In this document: positions 1 to 8,176 of the stretch, in pieces
How the letters are laid out: every line of letters begins with the position of its first letter
How positions within the stretch are numbered: position 1 is the first letter of the stretch
Position numbers and translations under genes: made by a program
From: Sulfuritalea sp.
GTDB lineage: Bacteria > Pseudomonadota > Gammaproteobacteria > Burkholderiales > Rhodocyclaceae
Assembly: GCA_021738105.1 (NCBI GenBank)
Contig: JAIPCS010000030.1
Location: 1 to 21,098, forward strand
Reading direction: 5' to 3'
Length of the DNA stretch: 21,098 nucleotides
The notes under the pieces: generated by a model
Databases searched by the model: none
Told to the model about the DNA's origin: nothing
The model's input: only the letters and a program-made list of their open reading frames with translations

Positions 1-392
1 CGTGCCGACAGCCCGTCCGGATTGCGGTAAACAACTTTGCGCCAATCGTCCACCCAGCCTACCGCGCCAAAACCGAACGTGACGATCAATACGATCCAGA
101 TGAAACGATTGGAAAGATCGGCCCACAGCAGCGTCGATACTCCGAGTGAGATCAGGATCAACGCACCGCCCATGGTGGGCGTGCCGGCCTTGATCAGATG
201 CGTCTGCGGTCCGTCGCTGCGTACCGACTGGCCGATTTTTTTCGCCGTCAGCCAACGGATCACCGCCGGACCAAAGACGAAAGATATGGCCAGCGCCGTC
301 ATGGTCGCCAGCACCGCACGCAAGGTGATGTAGCCGAAGACATTGAAGCCGCGGAAATCCCTGGCCAACCATTGAGCAAGCTCTAGCAGCAT
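1..392 (-). CDS. mraY: MraY, phospho-N-acetylmuramoyl-pentapeptide transferase, N-terminal part (cut by window edge)
   Basis: MraY is the integral membrane enzyme that transfers phospho-MurNAc-pentapeptide from UDP to undecaprenyl phosphate, giving lipid I on the cytoplasmic face. About 130 codons are visible. The protein begins [13 protein letters not shown]. It then shows a first membrane segment, the family-typical stretch TPTMGGALI, a second hydrophobic segment, and the Asp pair in GWVDDWRK that belongs to the conserved catalytic Asp cluster. The ATG at 390-392 is preceded by a G-rich ribosome binding site (AAGGGGG) at good spacing. The gene lies 103 bp downstream of murF in the same direction, the only sizeable gap in this part of the dcw cluster. 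The C-terminal two thirds lie beyond the left edge. Confidence 0.95.
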   Translation of the reverse strand, partial: MLLELAQWLARDFRGFNVFGYITLRAVLATMTALAISFVFGPAVIRWLTAKKIGQSVRSDGPQTHLIKAGTPTMGGALILISLGVSTLLWADLSNRFIWIVLIVTFGFGAVGWVDDWRKVVYRNPDGLSA

Positions 393-495
393 CGGTATCC
401 CCCTTTTGCCACACAATGCATGTGAAAAACAGAGATGTATCCATCACACCACGTGACGCCTTGTGACATCCTCTTTCTCTGAGATGTAGTGTTGT

Positions 496-1860
496 TCATG
501 GCTTTTGCACGATCTCGTCTACCACGCGTTCCATCTTCATGAAACGCGAGCCCTTGATCAGCACTGTGGTCTGTGGCGCAAGTTCATTCTGCAACCGCTT
601 TATCAAATCCTCGATACGACCAAAATGCTGCCCGCCTTCACCGAAATTGTGTGCAGCGGCCGCCGACATTTCTCCGACGCAAAGCAATAGATCTATGCCA
701 TGACTCTTGGCATAGCCGCCAATCTCGTCATGAAACTGACCTGCCGCCGCGCCCGCCTCACCCATGTCACCCATGACGAAAATATGCCGGCCCGGTACCG
801 ATGCCAGAACATCCAGTGCCGCACGCATCGAGTCCGGATTGGCGTTGTAGCTATCGTCCAGGATCAGCGCCCCGTTGCGTCCGTTGCGCTGCTGCAAACG
901 CCCCTTGACGCCTTGAAATGCTTCCAGTCCCTGCTTCACCGCCTCAAGGCCGACACCCGCTGCGATAGCCGCCGCCGCCGCCGCACAGGCGTTGCGCGCG
1001 ATGTGCCGACCCGGCACGGGCAGGTTTACGTCAAGCTCCCCTGCCGGTGTGTTCAGGTGCAACCCGCCACCCAATCCATGAGGCGTGAACCGGCCCTGAA
1101 TACCTGCTGGATGATCGAGACCGAAGTCCAGAGTGCGGCTGTCACGCGAAAGCTCGCGCCAAATGTCCACCTGCGCGTCGTCTGCATTGAATATGGCGAT
1201 ACCATCGTCCGCCAATCCTGCAAAAATTTCGCCTTTTGCCAGTGCGACGTCCTGCACGGTGCCGAGTCCCTCCAGATGCGCCCTGAGCGCGTTATTCACC
1301 ACCGCCACGGTGGGTGTGGCCAGTCGCGTCAAATAGTCGATCTCGCCAGCACGACTCATGCCCATTTCCAAAACCGCAGCGCGATGCGACTCTCGAAGTC
1401 TGAGCAGCGTCAGCGGCAAACCGATGTCGTTATTGAAATTGCCTGCGGTCGCCATCACGCTATCGGAAGCGTTTCCGAAATGTGCATGCAGGATCGCTGC
1501 ACACATCTCCTTGACCGTGGTTTTCCCGTTGCTTCCGGTAATGCCGATCAGCGGAATCGAAAAACGCCGGCGCCACTGCGCCGACAGAGAACCCAATGCC
1601 AGGCGCGTATCGGTGACACCGATCAATGGGAGTTCCGGATGCGCGATGGCGAAGTCCCGTTCAACTAATGCACCCGTCGCACCGCGCGAAATGACGTCGG
1701 CGACATAGGCGTGACCGTCGAATCGCTCGCCCTTGAGCGCAACGAACAGCTCACCGACCCCGATGCTCCGTGAATCCGTCGAGACACCGGAAAACTCAGC
1801 ATCGATGCCCTGTGCCACGGCATTGATCACTCGCGCTGCCTCATGCAGTTTCATCATCAT
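496..1860 (-). CDS. murF: MurF, UDP-MurNAc-tripeptide--D-alanyl-D-alanine ligase
   Basis: This cytoplasmic ATP-dependent ligase adds D-Ala-D-Ala to UDP-MurNAc-tripeptide, completing the pentapeptide precursor. The 454 residues are usual for the family. The N-terminal Mur domain carries STDSRSI near residues 27-33. The ATP-binding loop GITGSNGKTT is at 106-115. The central domain contains EMGMSRAGEI, and the C-terminal domain contains DDSYNANPDSM and GDMGE. The start ATG overlaps the murE stop as ATGA, so translation is probably coupled. Two further Met codons follow at once, so the exact start could be up to two codons later. The sequence looks intact. Confidence 0.97.
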   Translation of the reverse strand: MMMKLHEAARVINAVAQGIDAEFSGVSTDSRSIGVGELFVALKGERFDGHAYVADVISRGATGALVERDFAIAHPELPLIGVTDTRLALGSLSAQWRRRFSIPLIGITGSNGKTTVKEMCAAILHAHFGNASDSVMATAGNFNNDIGLPLTLLRLRESHRAAVLEMGMSRAGEIDYLTRLATPTVAVVNNALRAHLEGLGTVQDVALAKGEIFAGLADDGIAIFNADDAQVDIWRELSRDSRTLDFGLDHPAGIQGRFTPHGLGGGLHLNTPAGELDVNLPVPGRHIARNACAAAAAAIAAGVGLEAVKQGLEAFQGVKGRLQQRNGRNGALILDDSYNANPDSMRAALDVLASVPGRHIFVMGDMGEAGAAAGQFHDEIGGYAKSHGIDLLLCVGEMSAAAAHNFGEGGQHFGRIEDLIKRLQNELAPQTTVLIKGSRFMKMERVVDEIVQKP

Positions 1861-3347
1861 GATAGCCGTCTCGCCAGCGCCGACTTTGCTGCGTCAACAT
1901 CCGAGAACGAATGCCGCACTCCAGCAATTTCCTGGTAGGGCTCATGCCCCTTGCCGGCAATCAATACCACGTCACGTTGATCAGCCTCGACCACGGTACG
2001 GGTGATGGCCAGCCGACGGTCGACTTGAATGTTTACCGGCCGCTGCAGACCCCCGTGAATGTCCATGATGATGCTGCGCGGGTCCTCGCTGCGCGGATTG
2101 TCACTGGTGAGCATCACGACATCCGCCAGCCGCTCGGCGACTGCACCCATCGCCGGTCGTTTTCCCGGATCTCGCTCTCCGCCACAGCCAAACACGCAGA
2201 CCAGTCGGCCGCCGCGTGCATCCGCGGTTTCCCGTAAAACACCGAGCGCCTTTTCCAGCGCATCCGGTGTGTGGGCGTAATCGACGACGACCAGCGGTTC
2301 ATCCACTCCCCCCACTGCCTGCATGCGTCCCGGTGGTGGCTCAAGCTTGCGCAACGCCGAGGCTATATCTTCCAGGCGCTCACCTCTTGCCAGCAAGGCG
2401 CCCGTCACCGCCAGCAGATTGGAAATATTGAAGCGGCCCACCACCGGCGCCGAAAATCCAACTCCGTCAATCTCGAACTCGACACCCGTGGCCGACAGCT
2501 GAATGTGTCCGGCGTGGAGAGTTTCATCCACCGCTTCGGTCACTCCGTCGAGGCTATAGCCGATGGTCGGCAGACGGCCCTTGAGTTTCCTGGCCAGCTC
2601 ACAACCGAATGCATCGTCGAGGTTGAGGACCGCGGCACTCAGTCCGGGCCTATGGAAGAGAGCTTCCTTGGCGGCCGCATACGCCGCCATACTGCCGTGG
2701 TACTCAAGATGATCGCGAGTCAGATTGGTGAAAATCGCCACATCCAGAGCGGCTCCATTGATACGTCCCTGGTCCAGGCCGATGGATGACACCTCCATCG
2801 CGCAGGCTTCGGCGCCACCGGCCAGAAAGCTGGCAAGTGACGCATGCAGGCTGATCGCGTCAGGTGTGGTGTTCGGGCTTTCCTCCAACGCCTCGAGAAA
2901 ACCGTTGCCCAGGGTGCCAATGACCGCACACCGGTGGCTCAGCGCGTTCATTGCCTGAGCGATCCATTGCGAAACCGACGTTTTGCCATTGGTGCCGGTC
3001 ACACCGGCCAGCCATAAACGCTCGGAGGGTCGCCCGTAAACAAGGTGTGCGATTTCACCCGATAACTTCGCCAGCCCTGCCACTTTGATCATTGGCACCG
3101 GCTGGCTGCCTTGCTGATCTCCAGAGAAATGAAGCGAATCTGCGTCGAGCATTTCTTCCGCTTCGGCAATCACACCTGCCGCTCCGTTTGCCATTGCCCG
3201 GGCGATAAATTTGCGACCATCAACACGAGCGCCAGGCATGGCGACAAAGACATCGCCCGGCTGCACGCTGCGCGAATCGGCCGTAAGGCGAGTTGCGACT
3301 ACACCTTTCTTTTCGAGTTGTTCCAGTATTTGCATGGGGATGTTCAC
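1857..3347 (-). CDS. murE: MurE, UDP-MurNAc-L-Ala-D-Glu--meso-diaminopimelate ligase
   Basis: MurE adds the third residue of the peptidoglycan stem peptide in the cytoplasm. The ATP loop GVTGTNGKTS is at residues 115-124, the NTTPDA substrate motif at about 159-164, and the lysine in AAAKEALF is in the place of the carbamylated lysine. DNPR at 416-419 is the meso-diaminopimelate selectivity motif, so a Gram-negative wall is expected. The length of 496 residues is normal. The longest frame starts at a GTG that overlaps the ftsI stop (GTGA) and has AGGA-like bases upstream. An ATG four codons later (3333-3335) is the alternative, but it has no visible ribosome binding site. Overlaps on both sides indicate one polycistronic message. 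Confidence 0.96.
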   Translation of the reverse strand: MNIPMQILEQLEKKGVVATRLTADSRSVQPGDVFVAMPGARVDGRKFIARAMANGAAGVIAEAEEMLDADSLHFSGDQQGSQPVPMIKVAGLAKLSGEIAHLVYGRPSERLWLAGVTGTNGKTSVSQWIAQAMNALSHRCAVIGTLGNGFLEALEESPNTTPDAISLHASLASFLAGGAEACAMEVSSIGLDQGRINGAALDVAIFTNLTRDHLEYHGSMAAYAAAKEALFHRPGLSAAVLNLDDAFGCELARKLKGRLPTIGYSLDGVTEAVDETLHAGHIQLSATGVEFEIDGVGFSAPVVGRFNISNLLAVTGALLARGERLEDIASALRKLEPPPGRMQAVGGVDEPLVVVDYAHTPDALEKALGVLRETADARGGRLVCVFGCGGERDPGKRPAMGAVAERLADVVMLTSDNPRSEDPRSIIMDIHGGLQRPVNIQVDRRLAITRTVVEADQRDVVLIAGKGHEPYQEIAGVRHSFSDVDAAKSALARRLS

Positions 3348-5077
3348 ATCTCTTCCTGGACCAAATCTGCACTGGTCATTATCAGCGGCTTCATGGGCGC
3401 ATCTGGAGCGACACCAAGGCTGCGCAGACTTCCAGCCATGACATCCGCAAACACCGGCGCAGCCACTTCTCCACCAAAGTGCTTGCGACTGGAGGGTTCG
3501 TCAATCATGACGGCAATGATCAAACGCGGTTCCGAAACAGGCGCGAAACCGACAAACGAGGCGACATACTTTTTGGCATAGACACCGTCTTCGACCTTGT
3601 GCGCCGTCCCCGTCTTTCCGGCAACGCGATACCCCGGGATATGCGCCAACGGGGCCGTGCCGCCCGGCTGCACCACCATTTCCAGCATCGCACGAACTTC
3701 ACGTGCGGTTTGCGCCGAAAAAACCTGCTTGCCCGTTGTCGTTGGCGCGTCAACTCGCGTCAGGGACAAGGGAAGCAGATCGCCATCGCGGGCGAAAGCC
3801 ATGTAGGCATGAGCCAGTTGAATCAGGGTCACGGATATACCGTGACCATAAGCCATGGTGGCCTGCTCGATCGGTCTCCATTTTTTTGCCGGCCGCAGGC
3901 GTCCACCTACCTCACCCGGGAAACCCAGTTTCAACGCCGCGCCGAAACCCAGACCATCAAACATGGACCACATCTCGCCGGGGCTCATCGACAAAGCAAT
4001 TTTTGCAATCCCGACATTGGACGATTTCTGGATAACCTGCGCAACCGTAATTTGACCGTGCTTGCTGGTGTCCGAAATGGTCGCCGAGCCAATCGTCAAT
4101 TTTCCAGGTGAGGTTTGAATCGGCGTGTTGAAGCGCACCTTGCCCTTTTCAATGGCCAGTGCAGCGGTAAACGGCTTCAATGTCGAACCGGGCTCAAAGC
4201 TGTCGGTCAGAGCACGATTGCGCAACTGCGCGCCCGCGAGCTTGTAGCGGTTGTTAGGGTTGTAGGACGGCAGATTGGCGAGTGCAAGTATTTCGCCGGT
4301 CCTAACGTCAATCACCACAATCCCGGCCGCCTTGGCACGATGCTGCATCACCGCCTGGTTGAGATGACTGTAGGCCAAGTACTGAATTTTCGAGTCGAGC
4401 GCCAGTACAACATCCTTGCCATCCAGCGGTTGATTGACGCTTTCCACGTCTTCGACCACATTGCCGCGTCGGTCCTTGATGACGCGACGGCTACCGGATT
4501 TTCCTGCCAACTGGGCGTTGAGTGCGAGCTCAATTCCCTCCTGCCCGGCGTCGTCCGCGCCGGTAAAGCCCAGCATGTGGGAGGTCACTTCAGCAGCCGG
4601 ATAATAGCGACGGTACTCGTTCTTCTGATGAATACCCGCCAATTTGAGCGCAGACACGCTATCAGCCACTTGAGGAGGCAATTGGCGCTTGACGTAGACG
4701 AAGTCTTTTTCCGATGCCAGTTTGCGATTGACTTCACGAACATCCATCTCCAGAAGTTTTGCCAGCGAGCGCGCCTGAGCCGGTGAGGGTTGCGCATCTT
4801 CAGGAATCGCCCAGATCGAACGTACCGGGGTGGATACCGCCAGAACATCACCGTAGCGATCGGTAATACGGCCCCGGGTCGCGGAAATGTCGATCACCCG
4901 CTCGAATCGAGCGCGGCCTTTGTCACCGAGAAATTCGTTGTTGAAGCCTTGCAGATAGAGCGAGCGGCCGATCAGCGTTGCGAATGCGCCGAGCAGCAAC
5001 ACCAGCACGGTTCGCTGCCTCCAGAGAGGCAGACGCTCTGAAAGCAAGGGGCTTCGGGAGAACTTGATCGATTTCAT
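3344..5077 (-). CDS. ftsI: FtsI (PBP3), septal peptidoglycan transpeptidase
   Basis: This class B penicillin-binding protein cross-links septal peptidoglycan in the periplasm as part of the divisome, with FtsW. It has 577 residues. A short basic cytoplasmic tail is followed by one membrane anchor (about 22-42). Next come a PBP dimerisation region with RGRITDRYGDVLA near 68-80 and a transpeptidase domain. All three active-site motifs are intact: STLK at 298-301 with the catalytic Ser, SSN at 352-354, and KTG at 488-490. The ATG overlaps the ftsL stop (ATGA). Nothing suggests truncation or loss of activity. Confidence 0.97.
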   Translation of the reverse strand: MKSIKFSRSPLLSERLPLWRQRTVLVLLLGAFATLIGRSLYLQGFNNEFLGDKGRARFERVIDISATRGRITDRYGDVLAVSTPVRSIWAIPEDAQPSPAQARSLAKLLEMDVREVNRKLASEKDFVYVKRQLPPQVADSVSALKLAGIHQKNEYRRYYPAAEVTSHMLGFTGADDAGQEGIELALNAQLAGKSGSRRVIKDRRGNVVEDVESVNQPLDGKDVVLALDSKIQYLAYSHLNQAVMQHRAKAAGIVVIDVRTGEILALANLPSYNPNNRYKLAGAQLRNRALTDSFEPGSTLKPFTAALAIEKGKVRFNTPIQTSPGKLTIGSATISDTSKHGQITVAQVIQKSSNVGIAKIALSMSPGEMWSMFDGLGFGAALKLGFPGEVGGRLRPAKKWRPIEQATMAYGHGISVTLIQLAHAYMAFARDGDLLPLSLTRVDAPTTTGKQVFSAQTAREVRAMLEMVVQPGGTAPLAHIPGYRVAGKTGTAHKVEDGVYAKKYVASFVGFAPVSEPRLIIAVMIDEPSSRKHFGGEVAAPVFADVMAGSLRSLGVAPDAPMKPLIMTSADLVQEEM

Positions 5078-5352
5078 CTCGACGGCGGCTCCGACTCCGG
5101 TTCAACAGTAATGATCTGACCCGGTGCGGGTGGCATCATTCCCAGCTTTTGGCGGGCGGCCTTTTCAATACGAACATGCGCGGCCAGCGTGCTCTGTTCA
5201 AGCTGCAGTTGTCCCCATTCAACATCCAGATCGCGCATGCTCTTTTGCGCGGATTCCAACTCGGTAAACAGTTTTCGTGCGCGATGATTGGAACTGACCG
5301 TCGACAGCGCACAAGCCAGCAGCACAAGAATCAAGACCATATTCAGGCGCAT
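5074..5352 (-). CDS. ftsL: FtsL, cell division protein
   Basis: FtsL is a small bitopic membrane protein that joins FtsB and FtsQ and activates FtsWI. The 92 residues show a short N-terminus, one hydrophobic segment (about 4-20) and a periplasmic helical stretch suited to a coiled coil (about 25-65, ending in EKAARQKLGM). The tail is rich in Pro and Glu. FtsL is poorly conserved in sequence. The call rests on size, topology and the invariant position between rsmH (3-bp gap) and ftsI (4-bp overlap). Confidence 0.9.
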   Translation of the reverse strand: MRLNMVLILVLLACALSTVSSNHRARKLFTELESAQKSMRDLDVEWGQLQLEQSTLAAHVRIEKAARQKLGMMPPAPGQIITVEPESEPPSR

Positions 5353-5355
5353 CCT

Positions 5356-6423
5356 CTAACCGCCCGCGCCATCAACCGGCCGACGGCCGGTGTTGCGCGA
5401 AGATCCGACACCCATTGGCTTCGCTACGAGGCCTTGAGAGCCTCCCCCTTGAGAGTTTTCAGGAGATTCCCTCTTCAGCTTCGTCGGTTTGGAAACGGGA
5501 TTGATCTTCTCTGCAACCCTCAAAACCGCGCTGCGGCAACGCGGATTGGCGGCAATTTCGGCAGCTGATGGAAACATCGCTTTGCCGACCAGCTTGAGCA
5601 GCGGCTGCGGCAGATCAACAGCACGCACCGGCACGCCTTTGGGCGGCTGAGGCGGATGTGCCGCATCGCGCATGAAACGCTTTGCGATACGATCCTCCAG
5701 GGAATGGAAACAAATCACGACCAGACGCCCACCCGGACCCAATCGATCAACGGCCTTGGGCAGGGCTAGCGACAGCTCCTCAAGCTCCCGATTGACGTGA
5801 ATCCGTAGAGCCTGAAAGCTGCGCGTCGCCGGGTGCTGGCCCGGTTCGCGCGTGCGGACGACTTTCGCCACGAGCGTGGCAAGCTGTCCTGTCCTTGAAA
5901 TACTGTGCTCGCTCCGAGCAGCAACAAGCGCCTTTGCAATCGCATGAGCAAACCGTTCTTCGCCATAGTCTTTGATCACCCTTTCTATTTCTGATTGCGA
6001 TGCCCGCGCCAGAAATTCGGCGGCGGTCTCCCCCTGCGTCGTATCCATGCGCATGTCCAGCGGCGCATCGAAACGAAAGCTCATGCCCCGTTCGGGCGTA
6101 TTCAGTTGCGGCGACGACACGCCGATGTCCAGCAACACACCATCCACCTGCGCCAAGCCCAATTGGTCCAGCACGGTGTCGATCTCGCTGAACGCGGCAT
6201 GCACCAAGGTAAAGCGCGGGTCCGAGATCGAAGCGCCAGCGGCGATCGCGACCGGATCGCGATCCAGCGCGATCAATCGCCCGCCGGGACCCAGTAGATC
6301 CAGAATCGCCCGGCTGTGGCCGCCGCGACCAAAAGTTGCGTCCACATAGATACCGGCCGGATTGATCGCCAGCGCTGCGACCGCCTCGGCGAGCAGCACG
6401 CTGACATGCGAACCAGCATTCAC
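5356..6423 (-). CDS. rsmH: RsmH (MraW), 16S rRNA C1402 N4-methyltransferase
   Basis: RsmH uses S-adenosylmethionine to methylate N4 of C1402 in the 16S rRNA decoding centre. The N-terminus [15 protein letters not shown] is typical. The SAM-binding loop [11 protein letters not shown] lies near residues 28-36, [12 protein letters not shown] follows, and the conserved CFHSLEDR is present. Near the C-terminus comes [14 protein letters not shown], followed by about 40 Gly-, Pro- and Ser-rich residues that look disordered and are longer than in many homologues (355 residues in total). The ATG overlaps the mraZ stop by 4 bp. Confidence 0.96.
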   Translation of the reverse strand: MNAGSHVSVLLAEAVAALAINPAGIYVDATFGRGGHSRAILDLLGPGGRLIALDRDPVAIAAGASISDPRFTLVHAAFSEIDTVLDQLGLAQVDGVLLDIGVSSPQLNTPERGMSFRFDAPLDMRMDTTQGETAAEFLARASQSEIERVIKDYGEERFAHAIAKALVAARSEHSISRTGQLATLVAKVVRTREPGQHPATRSFQALRIHVNRELEELSLALPKAVDRLGPGGRLVVICFHSLEDRIAKRFMRDAAHPPQPPKGVPVRAVDLPQPLLKLVGKAMFPSAAEIAANPRCRSAVLRVAEKINPVSKPTKLKRESPENSQGGGSQGLVAKPMGVGSSRNTGRRPVDGAGG

Positions 6424-6866
6424 AATGCAAGGTTTTCCAGACCTGGGGGTAACAGCTTGTCACCCACGGCAAAGATGGCCTCCTGCTGTGCCTTCCAGCC
6501 GGCAGCCGACCAGATCTCGAAATGACGACCCTGCCCTATCAGCCAGATCTCCTTTTCAAGCCCCGCGTATTGACGCAATGAGGGCGAAATCAACAAGCGT
6601 CCGGCGCCGTCGAGTTCAACATCTTCAGCAAAACCCACCAGAAGGCGCCGCACCATGGCCGAGTCAATCTGCAGACTGGAAGCGGCGAGAAGCTGATCAC
6701 GAATCGGCTCCCAGGCGGGCTGGGGATAAAGCAGCAGACAGCGATGGGGATGAGCGGTGACGACCAGATGACCTTCGCCTGCCGTCAACAGCGCGTCCCG
6801 ATGCCGTGCGGGAACCGCCATCCGGCCCTTGACATCAAGATTCAGCGCCGCCGCACCTTGGAACAT
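6420..6866 (-). CDS. mraZ: MraZ, transcriptional regulator of the dcw cluster
   Basis: MraZ is a DNA-binding protein with two AbrB-like halves that forms rings and represses its own dcw promoter. The 148 residues contain both family repeats: [17 protein letters not shown] in the N-terminal half and [17 protein letters not shown] in the second half, each with the conserved Asp and Arg. The ATG is preceded by a strong GGAGGAG ribosome binding site (complement of 6872-6878). It is the first gene of the minus-strand operon. Three MraZ boxes lie just upstream, which supports autoregulation. Confidence 0.96.
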   Translation of the reverse strand: MFQGAAALNLDVKGRMAVPARHRDALLTAGEGHLVVTAHPHRCLLLYPQPAWEPIRDQLLAASSLQIDSAMVRRLLVGFAEDVELDGAGRLLISPSLRQYAGLEKEIWLIGQGRHFEIWSAAGWKAQQEAIFAVGDKLLPPGLENLAL

Positions 6867-6871
6867 TGGAT

Positions 6872-6878
6872 CTCCTCC
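6872..6878 (-). promoter_or_regulatory. mraZ ribosome binding site
   Basis: On the minus strand GGAGGAG ends five bases before the mraZ ATG. It is a near-perfect anti-Shine-Dalgarno match, decides the start, and suggests efficient initiation at the head of the operon. Confidence 0.8.
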
Positions 6879-6912
6879 AGGAGGGGATTCGAGCCGTTAT
6901 TCGGCAATTTCT

Positions 6913-6937
6913 CCCACTACACCCCACAGAGACCCAC
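6913..6937 (-). promoter_or_regulatory. MraZ operator: three GTGGG boxes with 10-bp period
   Basis: Read on the minus strand, GTGGG occurs three times (6933-6937, 6923-6927, 6913-6917), each separated by exactly five bases. MraZ proteins are known to bind TGGGN repeats spaced by five bases upstream of mraZ. The match is exact in motif, spacing and place. Binding would cover the -10 and the transcription start and so repress the whole cluster. Confidence 0.85.
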
Positions 6938-6964
6938 TTTATGACACTTTTACACGGCGGTCAA
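6936..6964 (-). promoter_or_regulatory. dcw (mraZ) promoter, sigma70 type
   Basis: On the minus strand TTGACC (6959-6964) is followed after 17 bp by TAAAGT (6936-6941). This is a good -35 and an acceptable -10 at ideal spacing. The predicted start is near 6929, about 60 nt before the mraZ ATG. The DNA upstream of the -35 is AT-rich with an A-tract, so it could act as an UP element. The -10 overlaps the first MraZ box. Confidence 0.65.
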
Positions 6965-7184
6965 GAAAGAATCTCTCTTTTTTCAAATGTAACAAAGGCT
7001 TAGGGGCATTTTCCTGGAATAACTCTTTAGATATTATCCATTAAAATCAATGTAGATAGAGAGCGAACTGAAGGTGACTTATTAACACGACCTTAATCAA
7101 GCTGCAAAGGAGGCGCTACTGGATTCGACACAGTCCCTCATCCCTTGCCCGATGGGATTTTTCGTCAACATAACCAGTAAGTTA
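6965..7184. other. AT-rich gap between the dcw promoter and the IclR gene
   Basis: This stretch lies between the -35 of the dcw promoter and the end of the IclR-type gene. It is clearly richer in A and T than its surroundings. It holds no convincing open frame, RNA gene or strong terminator. A weak hairpin (ATCCC with GGGAT, 9-base loop) near 7139-7157 has a T-run only on the plus strand, where no gene reads towards it. Confidence 0.5.
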
Positions 7185-8012
7185 CTAGGCTGGTGGGCGT
7201 GACTTCGATGCTGGAGTGGCCTCGGCCTCGATCTGAGCCAACGCCACCGTCGCGCGCTGCAAGGCTGGGAGCAGTGTTGGCACCCTGTCGCGCGCGAGTC
7301 GCATTGCCGGAGCCTGGATTGCGATACCCGTGTTCGAGCGCCCGCTGGACCGAGGCACCAGCATGGCGACGCAAAACAGACCGGGAAGAAATTCCTCGTT
7401 ATCAAGCGCATAGCCGTCGCGCTTGATGCGCTTGATTTCACTTTCCAACTCCGCCAAGTCGGTAATCGTGCGTTCGCTGTATTTTTCAAGTGGTACGTGC
7501 GCTAGCAAGCGCCGGCGCTGGCCGGGACTCATCTGGGCGAGAAACAGCTTTCCGCTGGCGGAACAGTGTGCGGGCACCCTGGAACCCGGATGCAGGTAAA
7601 AACGCAGCGGCGCTGGTGTCTCCACTCTATCCAGATAAAGCACTTCTCCGCCCGAGAGCGCGGTCAGATTGCAGCTCTCGCCGACTTCTTCGACCAGTCG
7701 TCGCAAAACCGCATGGCGTGCACCATGCACAGTATTGTTGAGCAACAGTGTTTCTGCCATTCGCCGCAATCGCAGGCCGGAGCTGTAATGACGACCATCA
7801 CTGTCTCGCTGCAACATTCCCGCGTTCTCCAGTTGTTGCAACATACGATGCACGGTTGGCTTGGGCAGGCCCGTCTCCTCTACCAGGCTTTGAAGTGAGA
7901 AAAACCGGTCCTGCTCAGCAATAACCTCCAGCAAAGCGAACAAGCGCAGGGTTGGTGTATCTCCGTCGATACGTGTCGGATTCTGCTTCGCTTTTCCGAT
8001 GGAGTTATTCAT
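7185..8012 (-). CDS. IclR-family transcriptional regulator, probably of xsc
   Basis: The 275-residue protein has the IclR layout. An N-terminal winged helix-turn-helix (about 38-67, with LVEETGLPKPTVHRML) is followed by a linker and an effector-binding domain that includes HPGSRVPAHCSASGKLFLA and GYALDNEEFLPGLFCVA. The start is placed at the ATG 8010-8012 because GAGGTG stands 6 bases upstream. A longer frame up to 8084 has no such signal and would run into promoter DNA. The gene is divergent from xsc, the usual arrangement for a local regulator. The effector is unknown; a C2 sulfonate or sulfoacetaldehyde-related compound is a guess from the neighbour. Confidence 0.88.
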   Translation of the reverse strand: MNNSIGKAKQNPTRIDGDTPTLRLFALLEVIAEQDRFFSLQSLVEETGLPKPTVHRMLQQLENAGMLQRDSDGRHYSSGLRLRRMAETLLLNNTVHGARHAVLRRLVEEVGESCNLTALSGGEVLYLDRVETPAPLRFYLHPGSRVPAHCSASGKLFLAQMSPGQRRRLLAHVPLEKYSERTITDLAELESEIKRIKRDGYALDNEEFLPGLFCVAMLVPRSSGRSNTGIAIQAPAMRLARDRVPTLLPALQRATVALAQIEAEATPASKSRPPA

Positions 8013-8075
8013 TGGATACACCTCATTCACTATTTCACTATACGGAATAAATTGTATCGTTTTCTGGAATTTGCA

Positions 8076-8104
8076 TTGACTCAAAATAGACTGACTTCTA
8101 GAAT
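8076..8104 (+). promoter_or_regulatory. xsc promoter, sigma70 type
   Basis: TTGACT (8076-8081) and TAGAAT (8099-8104) are separated by 17 bp and each matches the consensus at five of six positions. The predicted start is near 8111, about 65 nt before the xsc ATG. This is the best sigma70-like promoter in the window by eye. Confidence 0.7.
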
Positions 8105-8124
8105 CTGATCAATTTCCCACTATC

Positions 8125-8139
8125 GGGACAATTTGTACC
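8125..8139. promoter_or_regulatory. Candidate IclR-type operator (15-bp imperfect palindrome)
   Basis: GGGACAA-T-TTGTACC has 7-base arms that pair at six of seven positions. IclR-family operators are often short palindromes of this size. It lies just downstream of the predicted xsc transcription start, a position suited to repression. Assignment to the neighbouring IclR protein is inference. Confidence 0.4.
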
Positions 8140-8176
8140 AAATATCGGAATTTCATGCCTACAGGGAGCAGCACTC

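Noticed and set aside
700..1668. Long plus-strand open frame (322 codons)
   Set aside because: It lies antisense to murF, whose motifs are complete; the translation is Arg-, Cys- and His-rich with no family features.
5780..6472. 230-codon minus-strand frame overlapping rsmH and mraZ
   Set aside because: It is an alternative frame of rsmH, rich in Arg, Gly and Cys, with no recognisable domain.
7139..7157. Hairpin ATCCC/GGGAT as terminator of the IclR gene
   Set aside because: The stem is only 5 bp and the T-run follows on the plus strand, whereas the IclR gene is read on the minus strand.
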